Of a DNA stretch of 64,000 nt, positions 24,714 to 33,863 are shown in pieces (the first letter of the stretch is position 1; each line of letters opens with the position of its first letter). The notes below the pieces were generated by a model. It was not told the DNA's origin and searched no databases. It saw nothing but the letters and a program-made list of their open reading frames with translations. The DNA comes from DASWHF01 sp036393295 (lineage in GTDB: Bacteria > Pseudomonadota > Gammaproteobacteria > Acidiferrobacterales > UBA6901). The DNA is taken from contig DASWHF010000045.1 in NCBI GenBank assembly GCA_036393295.1, positions 27,550 through 91,549 of the forward strand, written 5' to 3'. Both the position numbers and the translations under genes were made by a program.

Positions 24714-25328
24714 TCAGTCCTTTTCCCGCTGTCCGTGCAGGATCTCGAACAGCTTGAGCGCCTCCTGCTCCATGTGCACGAGCAACTCATCGACGCGACC
24801 GCGGAAGTATCGGTAGAACATCAGGCTCGGGATGGCGACCGTGAGGCCGGCCGCGGTCGCCATCAGCGCCTGCGAGATGCCGGCGGCGACGATCGACGGA
24901 TCGCCCAGGCCGTGACTGCCGATGCCGGCGAACATCTTGATCATGCCGAGCACCGTGCCGAGCAGGCCGAGGAAGGGCGAGATCGCGGCGATGGTGCCGA
25001 GCGTATTGAGGTAGCGCTCCAGCTCCGGCACCACCTGGTGGCCGGCGTCCTCGATCGCCTCCTTGATGATCTCGCGCTCGTGCGTGCGGTTCACCAGGCC
25101 GGCCGCCAGCACCTTGCCGAGCGGCGAGCTGTCGCGCAGCAGCGCCAATCGCTCGTTGTCGAGCTCGTGGCGCGCCAGCCACTGGCGCACCTGCTCCAGC
25201 AGTATCCCGGGGGCGACGTATTTCTTCTGCAGGGACCACAGACGCTCGCCGATGATGGCGAGGGCGGCGATGGAGCACAGGATCAGCGGGATCATGACCC
25301 AGCCGCCGGCTCTGACCAGTTCGAACAC
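24714..25328 (-). CDS. exbB: ExbB/TolQ/MotA family proton-channel protein
   Basis: The 204-residue protein has three membrane helices: residues ~9-30 (GGWVMIPLILCSIAALAIIG), ~115-140 and ~155-175. The latter two include the conserved PFLGLLGTVLGM and ATAAGLTVAIPS segments of the MotA/TolQ/ExbB domain. The start is GTG at 25328 with an upstream AGG. It is 12 bp from exbD. Which outer-membrane partner it drives cannot be told. Confidence 0.88.
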   Translation of the reverse strand: MFELVRAGGWVMIPLILCSIAALAIIGERLWSLQKKYVAPGILLEQVRQWLARHELDNERLALLRDSSPLGKVLAAGLVNRTHEREIIKEAIEDAGHQVVPELERYLNTLGTIAAISPFLGLLGTVLGMIKMFAGIGSHGLGDPSIVAAGISQALMATAAGLTVAIPSLMFYRYFRGRVDELLVHMEQEALKLFEILHGQREKD

Positions 25329-25401
25329 GATGCAACACCTGAGAGTGGATCAAAAAAGTGTGCGTAATCTATCAGAGCCGCGCCCGACCTGAAAGCCTCG
25401 C

Positions 25402-27690
25402 TCAGCGCGCGTGCCAGTAGCGCCGCGCGCGCTCGCGCCAGGCCTCGACCCGCGGCGCGCCGCCGGCCCAGCGCAGCGCGAGCGCGCCGTGCCGTGCCGA
25501 GTCGTACTGGTCGATCCCAGCCTCGGCATAGCGCGTGACCACACTCGGATGCGGGTGACCATAGGGATTGCGGTAGCCGGCCGGGATCAGCACCGCCTGC
25601 GGCGCGACCGCCGCCAGCAGCTCGGGGCTGGACGAGGTCTTGGAGCCGTGATGCGGCGCCACCAGCACCGACGCGGCGAGCGCATCGCCATGGCGCGCGA
25701 CCAGCGCCCGCTCGGCGGCGACGCCGATGTCGCCCGGCAGCAGTACGCCGCCCGCGGCGGACTCGATCTTGAGCACGCAGCTCGAGTCGTTGCCCGGCCC
25801 GGGCAGCGGCGGATGCAGCAGGCGGAACTCGACCCCGTCCCAGCGCCAACCGTCCGGCGCCTGGCAGGGCGCCGCGCCCGGCAATTGCTCCGGGACGCTG
25901 GTCAGCATCCGCCCCACCGGCAGTGCCGCGCGCAACGCCGCCGCGCCGCCGAGGTGGTCGTTGTCGCCGTGACTCACGACCAGGGTATCCACCCGGCCGA
26001 TACCGTGGTAGCGCAGATAGGGCACCAGCACGGCGCTGCCGGCATCGAAGCTCGGGCTGAAGCGCGCGCCGGTGTCGTAGACCAGGGTGTGGCCGGCAGT
26101 CCGGGCGACCACCGCCAGCCCCTGCCCCACGTCCAGCAGAGTCAACCACAGCTCACCCGGCGCCGGGCCGGCCGGCCGCACCGCCAGGAGCGGCAGCAGC
26201 CAGATCGCACCCAGCCAGCGTCCGGGCCAGCCGCGCGGCGCCAGCAGCAGGGCCACCCCGAGCGCCGCGCAGGGCAGCGCCCACGCCGGCGGCTGCGCCG
26301 CGCTCCACATCACCCCGTCGACGCCGGCCAGGGCCTCCAAGGGCCGCCACAACAGGTCGAGACTCCATGCGGCGAACTGGAACAGCCCGCCGGCCAGGAC
26401 GGCCAGGCCGGTCATCTCCACGGCCACACCCAGCAGGGTCGCGGGTATGGTCGCCATCCCGATCACCGGGATGGCCAGCAGATTGGCCAGCGGCGCCGCC
26501 AGGCTGACTTGTTGGAACAGCACGATCAACACCGGCAGCAGGCCGATCGTCACGGCCCACTGCACCCGGACGAGCTCGCGGCCGTACTGGCGGAGCCCGC
26601 GCGCCCGCCCGACCCCATGCACGACGTAGAGGATCGCCGCCACCGCCAGGAACGACAGCCAGAAGCCGCCGGCCATGACCGACAGCGGGTCGAAGATGAG
26701 CACCGCGAGCAGCGCCAGCGCCAGCAGCTGACCGGTGGCGACCTGGCGCAGCAGGATACCGGCGCTCAGGCCCGCCGCCAGCATCACCAGGGCGCGCTGG
26801 GTGGGAATGGCGAAGCCGGCCAGGGCGGCGTAACCGGCCCCCGCCAGCAGCGCGATCAGCGCCGCCGCCTGCGGCGCCGGCAGCCACAGCGGCGCGCGCC
26901 CGGCCAACGCCCACAGGCGGCGCGCGACCAGGAACACCGCCCCGGCCACCAGGCCGATGTGCATGCCGGAGATCGCGATCAGGTGGGTGGTGCCGGTGCG
27001 GCGCAGCGCCTCCCATTGGGCGGAATCGATGCCGCTGCGGTCGCCGTTGGCGAAGGCCGTGATCATGCCGGCATAGCGGTTGTCCGGCAGCCGCTCGGCG
27101 ATGTCGCGGCTGACGCGGGCCCGCAGCCGCGCCAACGGATAAGCCGTCGCGTCCTGCTCGACCCGCTCCGGTGGGGGATGGGCGCGCACATAACCGAACG
27201 CCCGCAGCCGCTGTTGAAACAGGTGTGCTTCGTAGTCGAAGCCGCCGGGATTGCGGAAGCCGTGCGGACGCTTGAGCCGCGCCGTGAGCCGCAGTCGCTG
27301 GCCGGCCTGCGGCCGGAACCCGGGATCGTAAGTGCTGAGCTGCACGCGGTGCGGAACGGTCACCGGCGCGTCATCGTCGCGGGCCGCGATCACGTCCAGG
27401 ACGAAGCGCGTGCCGCGCTCCCGGGTCACCGGCAGGTCGGCGACATGGCCGTCCAGGCGCAGATCGCGCCCTTCGAGCTCGGCCGGCAGCTGCTCGTCCA
27501 GCACCCAGCCGGCGCGCAGGCTGACCCACAAGGCGCCGGCGACCAGGAACACCACCGGCAAGGCGACGCGCCGATACCGCGCGAGCGCCAGCGCGGGGAG
27601 CAACAACCATCCCCAATGCAGATCGGGCAGCGTGTCGAGCTGCTGCACCCAGAGTATGCCGGCGAGAAACGCCAGAGCGGAAACGCGCAC
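25402..27690 (-). CDS. comEC: DNA internalisation protein ComEC/Rec2
   Basis: ComEC forms the inner-membrane channel for single-stranded DNA during natural transformation. The 762-residue protein has an N-terminal membrane/OB part, the Competence domain (ISGMHIGLVAG, then many helices) and a C-terminal metallo-beta-lactamase-like domain with VVSHGDNDHLGG and HHGSKTSSSPE. The start is set by a textbook AAGGAGG located 4 nt before GTG at 27690; the longer in-frame start has no such site. No other competence gene lies in the window. Confidence 0.92.
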   Translation of the reverse strand: MRVSALAFLAGILWVQQLDTLPDLHWGWLLLPALALARYRRVALPVVFLVAGALWVSLRAGWVLDEQLPAELEGRDLRLDGHVADLPVTRERGTRFVLDVIAARDDDAPVTVPHRVQLSTYDPGFRPQAGQRLRLTARLKRPHGFRNPGGFDYEAHLFQQRLRAFGYVRAHPPPERVEQDATAYPLARLRARVSRDIAERLPDNRYAGMITAFANGDRSGIDSAQWEALRRTGTTHLIAISGMHIGLVAGAVFLVARRLWALAGRAPLWLPAPQAAALIALLAGAGYAALAGFAIPTQRALVMLAAGLSAGILLRQVATGQLLALALLAVLIFDPLSVMAGGFWLSFLAVAAILYVVHGVGRARGLRQYGRELVRVQWAVTIGLLPVLIVLFQQVSLAAPLANLLAIPVIGMATIPATLLGVAVEMTGLAVLAGGLFQFAAWSLDLLWRPLEALAGVDGVMWSAAQPPAWALPCAALGVALLLAPRGWPGRWLGAIWLLPLLAVRPAGPAPGELWLTLLDVGQGLAVVARTAGHTLVYDTGARFSPSFDAGSAVLVPYLRYHGIGRVDTLVVSHGDNDHLGGAAALRAALPVGRMLTSVPEQLPGAAPCQAPDGWRWDGVEFRLLHPPLPGPGNDSSCVLKIESAAGGVLLPGDIGVAAERALVARHGDALAASVLVAPHHGSKTSSSPELLAAVAPQAVLIPAGYRNPYGHPHPSVVTRYAEAGIDQYDSARHGALALRWAGGAPRVEAWRERARRYWHAR

Positions 27691-27789
27691 GGTGCCTCCT
27701 TGCACCCTCCCGGCACCGCGACGCGTACGCACCGGCGGCGCGGGCACGGTGTAGTCGCGGTGTGCGCGCCACTATACACTATTGGCGAT

Positions 27790-28383
27790 ATGGCCAGAAA
27801 ATTCATCAAACGCCTGCTGCCTGACTTTCATTTCGTCCGGACGCACAGGAACCTGCAGTTCTTCGGCAAACGCTTGCACGATCCCAATCTTTGGCATCTG
27901 AACCGCCGCTCGGCCTCCGGCGCGATGGCCATCGGCCTGTTCTGGGCGTTCATCCCGATGCCGTTCCAGATGGTGCCGGCCGCGGCGTGCGCGATCTGGC
28001 TGCGCGTCAACCTGCCGATCTCGGTGGTGCTGGTGTGGATCACCAATCCCTTCACCATGCCGCCGATCTTCTTTTTCAACTACAAGCTCGGCAGCTGGAT
28101 TCTCGACCATCCGTTGAAGAAGCTGAACATCGAGGTGTCCGACGTCACGTTCGAGCTGTCGCTGCGATGGGTCATGAACGAGATGGGCGCGATCTGGCAG
28201 CCGCTGCTGCTCGGCTCGTTGATCGTCGCGGTACTGAGCGCGCTGCTCGGGTACTGGGGCATGCGCTGGTTCTGGCGCACCCAGGTGGTACGCGAATGGG
28301 AACGCCGCAAGAAGGCGCGCCTGCTGCGCCGCGCGCTGCACAAGCATCCGCCCGATCACCGACCCCGCGACAATTCCTTGTAG
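27790..28383 (+). CDS. DUF2062 domain membrane protein
   Basis: The 197-residue protein has a DUF2062 domain with the typical HDPNLWHLNRRSASGAMAIG, FIPMPFQM and NPFTMPPIFFFNYKLG segments. Two or three membrane helices are visible (about residues 45-80 and 145-165), and the C-terminus is very basic. Function is unknown; related proteins occur alone or beside lipid or glycan genes. The stop codon TAG is supplied by the GTAG head of the REPIN that follows, so the original 3' end was probably altered by repeat insertion. Confidence 0.85.
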   Translation: MARKFIKRLLPDFHFVRTHRNLQFFGKRLHDPNLWHLNRRSASGAMAIGLFWAFIPMPFQMVPAAACAIWLRVNLPISVVLVWITNPFTMPPIFFFNYKLGSWILDHPLKKLNIEVSDVTFELSLRWVMNEMGAIWQPLLLGSLIVAVLSALLGYWGMRWFWRTQVVREWERRKKARLLRRALHKHPPDHRPRDNSL

Positions 28384-28449
28384 GCGGGGCTTCCAGCCCC
28401 GCCGCTCCGTTGCCAGGCCGTGCAAAGCGGGGCTGGAAGCCCCGCCTAC
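28380..28449. repeat. REPIN-like inverted doublet, family B, copy 2
   Basis: Two GTAGGCGGGG-headed hairpins in inverted orientation, almost identical to the copies at 13870 and 35108, fill the convergent space between the DUF2062 gene and lolD. The first three bases after the leading G are the stop codon of the upstream gene. Confidence 0.78.
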
Positions 28450-28455
28450 AATATA

Positions 28456-29139
28456 CTAGCCCGGCTGCAACACGCCGTCCTCGAGCCGCAGGATGCGATC
28501 CATGCGCGCGGCCAGCGCCGGGTCGTGCGTGGCGATGACGAAGCTCGTGCCCTGCGCGCGCTGCAGCTCCAGCATCTGGCCGTAGACGCCTTCCGCGGTC
28601 TTGCGGTCGAGATTGCCGGTCGGCTCGTCGGCCAGCACGCACAGCGGCTCGGTCACGAGCGCGCGCGCCACCGCCACGCGCTGGCGCTCGCCGCCCGACA
28701 GCTCGCCGGGCTTGTGCGCCAGGCGGTGGTCGAGCCCGACTTTGGCGAGCATGGTGCGCGCCCGGTCGAAGGCCTCGCGCGTTCGGCTTCGACGCACGAT
28801 CAGCGGCATCGCGACGTTCTCGAGCGCGGTGAATTCCGGCAGCAGGTGGTGAAACTGGTAGACGAAGCCGAGACTGCGGTTGCGCAAGTCGCCGCGCGCC
28901 GCGTCGCTCAGCGTGCTGAAGTCCTGACCGCCGAGCTCGACGCTGCCGGCGCTCGGCAGGTCGAGACCGCCGAGCAGGTGCAGCAGCGTGCTCTTGCCGG
29001 CGCCGCTCGCCCCCACCACCGCCACGGTCTCGCCGCGCGCCACGGACAGATCGACGCCGCGCAGCACCGGCACCGACAATTCACCCTGCTCGAAGGTCTT
29101 GGCAAGACCGCGGCAGGCCAGGACGGTTTCGGTCTTCAT
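28456..29139 (-). CDS. lolD: Lipoprotein-releasing ABC transporter ATP-binding protein
   Basis: LolD powers extraction of outer-membrane lipoproteins from the inner membrane. The 227-residue ATPase has Walker A GASGAGKST, Q-loop region FVYQFHHLLPEFTALENV, signature ELSGGERQR and Walker B LADEPTGNLD. FHHLLPEF is the usual LolD form of this segment. The ATG overlaps the lolC stop by 4 nt. No lolE follows; a REPIN and a convergent gene come next. Confidence 0.93.
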   Translation of the reverse strand: MKTETVLACRGLAKTFEQGELSVPVLRGVDLSVARGETVAVVGASGAGKSTLLHLLGGLDLPSAGSVELGGQDFSTLSDAARGDLRNRSLGFVYQFHHLLPEFTALENVAMPLIVRRSRTREAFDRARTMLAKVGLDHRLAHKPGELSGGERQRVAVARALVTEPLCVLADEPTGNLDRKTAEGVYGQMLELQRAQGTSFVIATHDPALAARMDRILRLEDGVLQPG

Positions 29140-30383
29140 TCGTAGCGCAGCGCCTCGGCCGGCTGGGTGAGCGCCGCGCGCCGCGCGGGATAGAGTGTCG
29201 CCAGGAAACACATCAGCAGCGAGGCGCCGCTGATCACCGTGACGTCCGACCACAGCAGCCGCGACGGCAGCTCGCTGATGTAGTAGACGTCGGCCGACAG
29301 GAACTGGGTCTTGAACAGGCGCTCCAGGAACGGCACGATGGTCTCGAGATTGGTCGCGAGGCCGATGCCGCCGAGCGCGCCCAGCAGCGTGCCGAAGATG
29401 CCGATGATCGAGCCCTGCACCATGAAGATCCCCATGATGCTGCCCGGGCGCGCGCCGAGCGTGCGCAGGATGGCGATCTCGGCGCGCTTGTCGGTCACCA
29501 CCATCACCAGCGTCGACACGATGTTGAAGGCCGCAACCGTCACGATCAGGAGCATGATCACGAACATCACGGTCTTCTCCATTTTCAGCGCGCGGAAGAA
29601 GTTGCTGTGCTCCTGCGTCCAGTCGCGCACCCGGAATTCATCGTTCATCGCCTCGCGCAGCTCCCAGCCGACGCGCGGCGCGCGGTAGACGTCGGCGAGC
29701 TTGACGCGCAGCCCGGAGACACGTTCCGGCATCTGGTAGAGGCGCTGCGCGTCGTCCAGATGAATCAGCGCCAGCCCGCTGTCGAATTCGTGCATGCCGA
29801 TATTGAAGATGCCGACCACGTTGAAGCGCTTGAGGCGCGGCAGCAGGCCGGCCGGCGTGATCTGGCCCTCGGGCGTCACCAGCGTCACCGCGTCGCCGAC
29901 CTCCACGCCCAGCCGCCAGGCGAGCTCGCGCCCGAGGATGATGCCGAAGCCGCCGGGTTTGAGGTCGCCGAACGCGCCGCTCTCCATCTTGCGGTCGATC
30001 TCGGCAACGCGCGGCTCGGTCTCCGGCAGGATGCCGCGCACGACGATGCCGGAAGCGATCTTGCCGCGCGTCAGCATGCCCTGCCCCTGAATGTAAGGCG
30101 CGGTCGCGAGCACGTCCGGGTGCCGCTCGACGGTACCGGCCGCCGCACGCCAGTCGGCAAGCTGCCCACCCGGACCGGACACGGTCAGGTGCGACACCAC
30201 GCCGAGGATGCGCACGCGCAGCTCCTCGCCGAAGCCGTTCATCACCGACAGCACCGTGATCAGCACCGTGACGCCGAGCGCGATGCCGACGATCGAGATC
30301 AGCGAAATGAAGGAGATGAAATGGTTGCGGCGCTTGGCGCGCGTGTAGCGCAGGCCGACGTAGAGCTCATAGGGGCGGATCAT
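29136..30383 (-). CDS. lolC: Lipoprotein-releasing system permease (LolC/LolE family)
   Basis: The 415-residue MacB-type permease has an N-terminal helix with the family motif RYTRAKRRNHFISFISLISI, a large periplasmic domain (about residues 50-270) and three C-terminal helices. GLRYTRAKRRNHF is diagnostic of LolC/E. Only one such gene is present beside lolD, whereas E. coli has lolC-lolD-lolE. The protein may act as a homodimer (LolF-like) unless a lolE lies elsewhere. Confidence 0.9.
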   Translation of the reverse strand: MIRPYELYVGLRYTRAKRRNHFISFISLISIVGIALGVTVLITVLSVMNGFGEELRVRILGVVSHLTVSGPGGQLADWRAAAGTVERHPDVLATAPYIQGQGMLTRGKIASGIVVRGILPETEPRVAEIDRKMESGAFGDLKPGGFGIILGRELAWRLGVEVGDAVTLVTPEGQITPAGLLPRLKRFNVVGIFNIGMHEFDSGLALIHLDDAQRLYQMPERVSGLRVKLADVYRAPRVGWELREAMNDEFRVRDWTQEHSNFFRALKMEKTVMFVIMLLIVTVAAFNIVSTLVMVVTDKRAEIAILRTLGARPGSIMGIFMVQGSIIGIFGTLLGALGGIGLATNLETIVPFLERLFKTQFLSADVYYISELPSRLLWSDVTVISGASLLMCFLATLYPARRAALTQPAEALRYE

Positions 30384-30443
30384 GGGGCGCCATTTAACCA
30401 CACCGGCGGCGGCGGGAGAACCGGCGAGCGCCGCGGCGATGCC

Positions 30444-31586
30444 TCAGCGCCCGGCCGCGGCCGCGGCGATCGGAGTGAGCTGCGCAACCCCGTCGCGGTT
30501 GACCAGCACCGTGCCGTGCGGCGCCGACAGCTCCTGCAGGTGCGCCACGACCCGGTCGGCCCGGTCGCGCGGCAGGACTTGCGGCTGGAAGTTGACCTCG
30601 AAATTGTGCACGTTGATGGGGACCAGCGTCAGCTCGTGGAAGCGGTGATCGACGAAACGCAGTTGCGCCACGACGCTGTCGCGCGAGCGCGGGCTGTAGG
30701 AGCCGAAGGCGAAATTGCCGAGGCTGTAGAGGATCACGCCGTCCTTGTAGCGCTCCACGCCTTGCAGGATATGCGGGTGGTGGCCGATGACCGCCTGGGC
30801 GCCGGCGTCGATCGCCGCGCGACCGAGTCGCGGCTGGTATTCACGCAGGGTCGTCTTGCCCTCCTGGCCCCAGTGGAATGACACGATCACGATGTCGGCC
30901 TGCGCGCGCGCCGCCGCGACGTCGGCGCGCACCTGTTGCTCGTGGCCGTAGGCGGTGCCGGGCCGTTCGCGCCCGGCGAAGAAGCTTTCGGGCAGGGTCA
31001 GCGAATACGCCAGCACCGCGACCCGGGTTCCGTCGATCGTCAGCACGGCCGGACGCCGCGCCGCCGCCAGGTTCATGCCGGCGCCGGCATGGGCGATACC
31101 GGCCGCGTCGAGCGCCGCCATGGTGTCGGCCAGGCCGTCGACGCCGTAGTCGAGCGTGTGATTGTTGGCGAGCGAGACCACGTTGAAGCCGGCGCGCTTC
31201 AGGGCCGGCGCGACCGCATCCGGCGGCGAGCGGAAGCTGTACTGCTTGCCGGGATCGGCGCTGCCGCGCCCGGTCAGGGGGCCTTCGAGATTGCCCAGCA
31301 CGATCTGCGAATCCCGGAACAGTTCGCGCATGTGAACGAACGGATAGTCGTAGCCGTGTTCGACCATCAGCGCCCGCGCCGAGCCGTCGAGCATGATGTC
31401 GCCGACCGCGCTCAGCAGCAGCTCGCGCGCCGGCGCCGGCGTCTCCCGGACGACCTCGGCCGGCGCTTCCGCCTGGGCCGGCGTGGGCGGCCCGGCCGGA
31501 CGCGGCGCGCTCACGCAGGCCGCGAGCAGGATGGGCAGGACGCCGAGCAGCCACGGCGCCCGGTTCGAGGTCAGAGTCGGAATCAT
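30444..31586 (-). CDS. CapA/PgsA-type metallophosphatase-like lipoprotein
   Basis: The 380-residue protein has a lipoprotein signal (hydrophobic run ending LLAAC, Cys24), a proline/alanine linker and a CapA domain: SAVGDIMLDGS, LGNLEGPLT, SLANNHTLDYG and GHHPHILQGVE, in the calcineurin-like order. CapA proteins belong to poly-gamma-glutamate synthesis in Bacillus, but many Gram-negative members stand alone without capB/capC, as here. The substrate is unknown. It lies upstream of lolC by 60 bp and downstream of the DUF721 gene by 18 bp. Confidence 0.85.
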   Translation of the reverse strand: MIPTLTSNRAPWLLGVLPILLAACVSAPRPAGPPTPAQAEAPAEVVRETPAPARELLLSAVGDIMLDGSARALMVEHGYDYPFVHMRELFRDSQIVLGNLEGPLTGRGSADPGKQYSFRSPPDAVAPALKRAGFNVVSLANNHTLDYGVDGLADTMAALDAAGIAHAGAGMNLAAARRPAVLTIDGTRVAVLAYSLTLPESFFAGRERPGTAYGHEQQVRADVAAARAQADIVIVSFHWGQEGKTTLREYQPRLGRAAIDAGAQAVIGHHPHILQGVERYKDGVILYSLGNFAFGSYSPRSRDSVVAQLRFVDHRFHELTLVPINVHNFEVNFQPQVLPRDRADRVVAHLQELSAPHGTVLVNRDGVAQLTPIAAAAAGR

Positions 31587-31604
31587 AAGTTGCGGGTCGT
31601 CCCT

Positions 31605-32057
31605 TCAGGCCTCGCGTTTGCGGTCGCGCGCCAGTCGCTGGAGCGCGGCCTTGAGATCCGGGTCGCCGATATGCGTCGCGGTGGTCTCGAGCAGCACCCG
31701 TGACCGCTCCGACGGCAAGCGCGCCCGCGCGCGGCGCGCGGCCCGGCCGGGCCGCTCGACCGGCGCCACGCCGATGCTGAGCCGTTCCACGCCGCGCAGC
31801 GCGGGCGAGGCGCGCAGCTGCGCCAGCAGGCTCGACTGCTGATGACGCAGCCGGCTCGCCCACACCGCGCCGTCGGCGCGCAGGGTCAGGACGCCGGCGT
31901 GAAAGCGGATCGGCCGCACATGCGCCGCCAGCGCCTCGCCCGCCGCTGCATCCCAGGCCGCGCACACCGCGGGCAGCTCGGCGAGATCACGCGGCATGCC
32001 GAGACGCGCCAGGGCCTCGGCGGAGAAGTAACTGCCTAACGGGCGGCTGCGGCTCAT
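31605..32057 (-). CDS. DUF721 family protein, candidate DciA helicase loader
   Basis: The 150-residue protein has an N-terminal DUF721 domain (core about residues 25-85, VCAAWDAAAGEALAAHVRPI to AVWASRLRHQ) and a basic, less ordered C-terminus. DUF721 defines DciA, the widespread helicase operator that works with DnaB where no DnaC loader exists. The window also contains dnaB, but 12 kb away. The assignment rests on domain recognition by eye; DUF721 paralogues of unknown role also exist. Confidence 0.65.
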   Translation of the reverse strand: MSRSRPLGSYFSAEALARLGMPRDLAELPAVCAAWDAAAGEALAAHVRPIRFHAGVLTLRADGAVWASRLRHQQSSLLAQLRASPALRGVERLSIGVAPVERPGRAARRARARLPSERSRVLLETTATHIGDPDLKAALQRLARDRKREA

Positions 32058-32163
32058 GGGCGGGACATCGGCGCAAGGCACTATCAATAGACCTGTAGAC
32101 ACGATATTCCGGGAACCGGCAAAAAGCAAAGCCTCCGGTCGGACGCCGGCGCCGGGTCGGCGC

Positions 32164-32169
32164 TATACT
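32164..32169 (+). promoter_or_regulatory. -10 box of yggS
   Basis: TATACT ends 7 nt before the yggS ATG; a start 6-7 nt downstream would fall at or next to the initiation codon. No good -35 is visible 16-18 nt upstream, and no Shine-Dalgarno precedes the ATG. Confidence 0.45.
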
Positions 32170-32176
32170 GCGCGCC

Positions 32177-32899
32177 ATGAGCGCCGAAGCCGATCCGCGA
32201 AGCGTGGCCGACCGCTTGCGCGCCGTGCGCGCCCACATCGCCGAGGCCGCCACGGCCGCCGGGCGCGCACCGGCCGACGTGCGGCTGATCGCCGTCTCCA
32301 AGACCCATCCGGTCGCGCTGATCGAGGCCGCGGCCGCCGCCGGCCAGCGCGCCTTCGGCGAGAACACCGTGCAGGAGGCGCTGGCCAAGATCCCCGCCTT
32401 CGCCGGGCGCGGCCTGGAATGGCATTTCATCGGCCATCTGCAGTCCAACAAGGCGCGGTTCCTGCCGGGCAATTTCCACTGGTGGCATTCGCTCGACGCG
32501 CTATCGTTGGCACGGCGCGTGGCGCGGCTCGCGCACGCGCAGGCCGCCACCCTCGACGCGCTGATCGAAGTCAACGTGAGCGGGGACCCGCGCAAGCACG
32601 GCATCGCCCCCGACGCCCTGCCGGCGCTGCTGGAGGAATTGCTGCGCGAACCCCTGCCCGGCCTGCGCCTGCGCGGCCTGATGACCGTCGGCCCGCACCC
32701 GGCCGGCGAGGCCGAACGGCGCGCGGCCTTCGCGCGGCTGCGCGGCTTGCGCGACGACGCGCGGGCGCGCTTCGGCCTGGCGGACTTCGACGAGCTGTCG
32801 ATGGGCATGAGCGGCGACTATGTCGAGGCGATACGCGAGGGCGCGACGCTGGTGCGGATCGGTTCGGCGATCTTCGGGGAGCGGGATTATTCGGGATGA
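32177..32899 (+). CDS. yggS: PLP homeostasis protein YggS/PROSC family
   Basis: YggS binds pyridoxal phosphate and helps balance PLP and amino acid pools; no enzymatic reaction is established. The 240-residue protein is a single alanine racemase-like TIM-barrel with the PLP lysine Lys42 in LIAVSKTHP, HFIGHLQSNK, LIEVNVSGD and the MSGDYVEAI / RIGSAIFGERDY ending. It is a lone plus-strand gene between two minus-strand genes. Confidence 0.93.
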   Translation: MSAEADPRSVADRLRAVRAHIAEAATAAGRAPADVRLIAVSKTHPVALIEAAAAAGQRAFGENTVQEALAKIPAFAGRGLEWHFIGHLQSNKARFLPGNFHWWHSLDALSLARRVARLAHAQAATLDALIEVNVSGDPRKHGIAPDALPALLEELLREPLPGLRLRGLMTVGPHPAGEAERRAAFARLRGLRDDARARFGLADFDELSMGMSGDYVEAIREGATLVRIGSAIFGERDYSG

Positions 32900-32929
32900 C
32901 CGGTTCGGCGCCGCGGCAGCGCGTGCGGC

Positions 32930-33814
32930 TCAGCCCTTGGGCCCCACGGTGGCGCGCGCCACCAGATAGGCGCCCGTCACGATCAACGCCCCGCCGAACC
33001 ACTCGCGCGCCGTGACGATCTCCTCGGTCAACAGCTGCTGCGACGCCGCCCCCGCCACCAGCTCGACCAGCGCCAGCACCGCCGAGCGGTGCACCGGCAT
33101 ATGCGTCACGCCGTACTGCACCAGCACCGTCATGACCAGGATGCCGAACAGCCCGAGCGCGACCGCGCCGAGAAAGATGTCGCCGCCGGCGCGCGGCGCC
33201 GGCAGGCCCCAGACGCCGATCAGCACCGCGGCCAGCACCGTCACGCCGAACCACACCGCCAGGGATTTGGCCGACACCGAGACGTTCTGCGCCTTGCGCA
33301 CGATCACGTTCGACAGCGCGAACGCGAAGCCCGCGGACAGCGCATACCAGTCGGCGCCCGAGCGCGGCCAGGGCGCGCCGAGCGCCGGGTTCCACAGCAT
33401 CACCAGCGCGCCGCTCATGGCGATCGCCAGGCTCGCGAACGCCAGGCGCGAGATGCGCTCGTGGAGAACCAGCCGCGCCATCAGCACCGCCCACAGCGGC
33501 GACAGGTAGAACAGCAGCAGCACGCGCAGGATGTTGCCGTTGAGCACCGCCTCGACGAAGGCGATATTGGTCCAGCCGGCGGCGGCCATCAGCAGCAGCA
33601 TGAGCCGCGGGCTCGCGCGCCACTCGGCGACGCCGCGCCAGGTGCGCGGCAGGCTGAAGGCGAGCGCGCTGGCGTAGATCACCAGCGTCAGCCACAGGCC
33701 GGCCAAACCGCCCTGGTCCAGCAGCCGCATCGGATACCAGACCACGCCCCACATCGAGGCGCCGGCCAGCACGCAGGCCACCGGCAGCCAGCGCGTTGTC
33801 GGATTGGCCGTCAT
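32930..33814 (-). CDS. EamA/DMT family transporter
   Basis: The 294-residue protein has about ten membrane helices arranged as two EamA repeats (first about 8-137, second about 155-288); the second half ends with the typical WFGGALIVTGAYLVAR. Such permeases usually export amino acids or metabolites, but the substrate is not readable. It is transcribed away from dapC, and the dapC promoter overlaps its first codons, which could link their expression. Confidence 0.82.
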   Translation of the reverse strand: MTANPTTRWLPVACVLAGASMWGVVWYPMRLLDQGGLAGLWLTLVIYASALAFSLPRTWRGVAEWRASPRLMLLLMAAAGWTNIAFVEAVLNGNILRVLLLFYLSPLWAVLMARLVLHERISRLAFASLAIAMSGALVMLWNPALGAPWPRSGADWYALSAGFAFALSNVIVRKAQNVSVSAKSLAVWFGVTVLAAVLIGVWGLPAPRAGGDIFLGAVALGLFGILVMTVLVQYGVTHMPVHRSAVLALVELVAGAASQQLLTEEIVTAREWFGGALIVTGAYLVARATVGPKG

Positions 33815-33833
33815 TCCGGGCTTACCGTATAAT
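33804..33833 (+). promoter_or_regulatory. Sigma-70 promoter of dapC
   Basis: TTGGCC at 33804-33809 (four of six), 18-nt spacer and a perfect TATAAT at 33828-33833. Transcription would begin near 33840, about 24 nt before the dapC ATG. Confidence 0.62.
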
Positions 33834-33863
33834 GCGCGTTTTTGTGCAAACAGATCTCACCTT

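Noticed and set aside
25411..28383. A 990-codon open frame on the plus strand opposite comEC
   Set aside because: It is the antisense shadow of comEC, rich in Arg/Gln/His as expected for reverse frames in GC-rich DNA. Only its last 198 codons (from 27790) are a real gene, the DUF2062 protein.
30444..31586. Part of a poly-gamma-glutamate capsule operon
   Set aside because: Only a CapA-like lipoprotein is present; no capB or capC-like gene is nearby.
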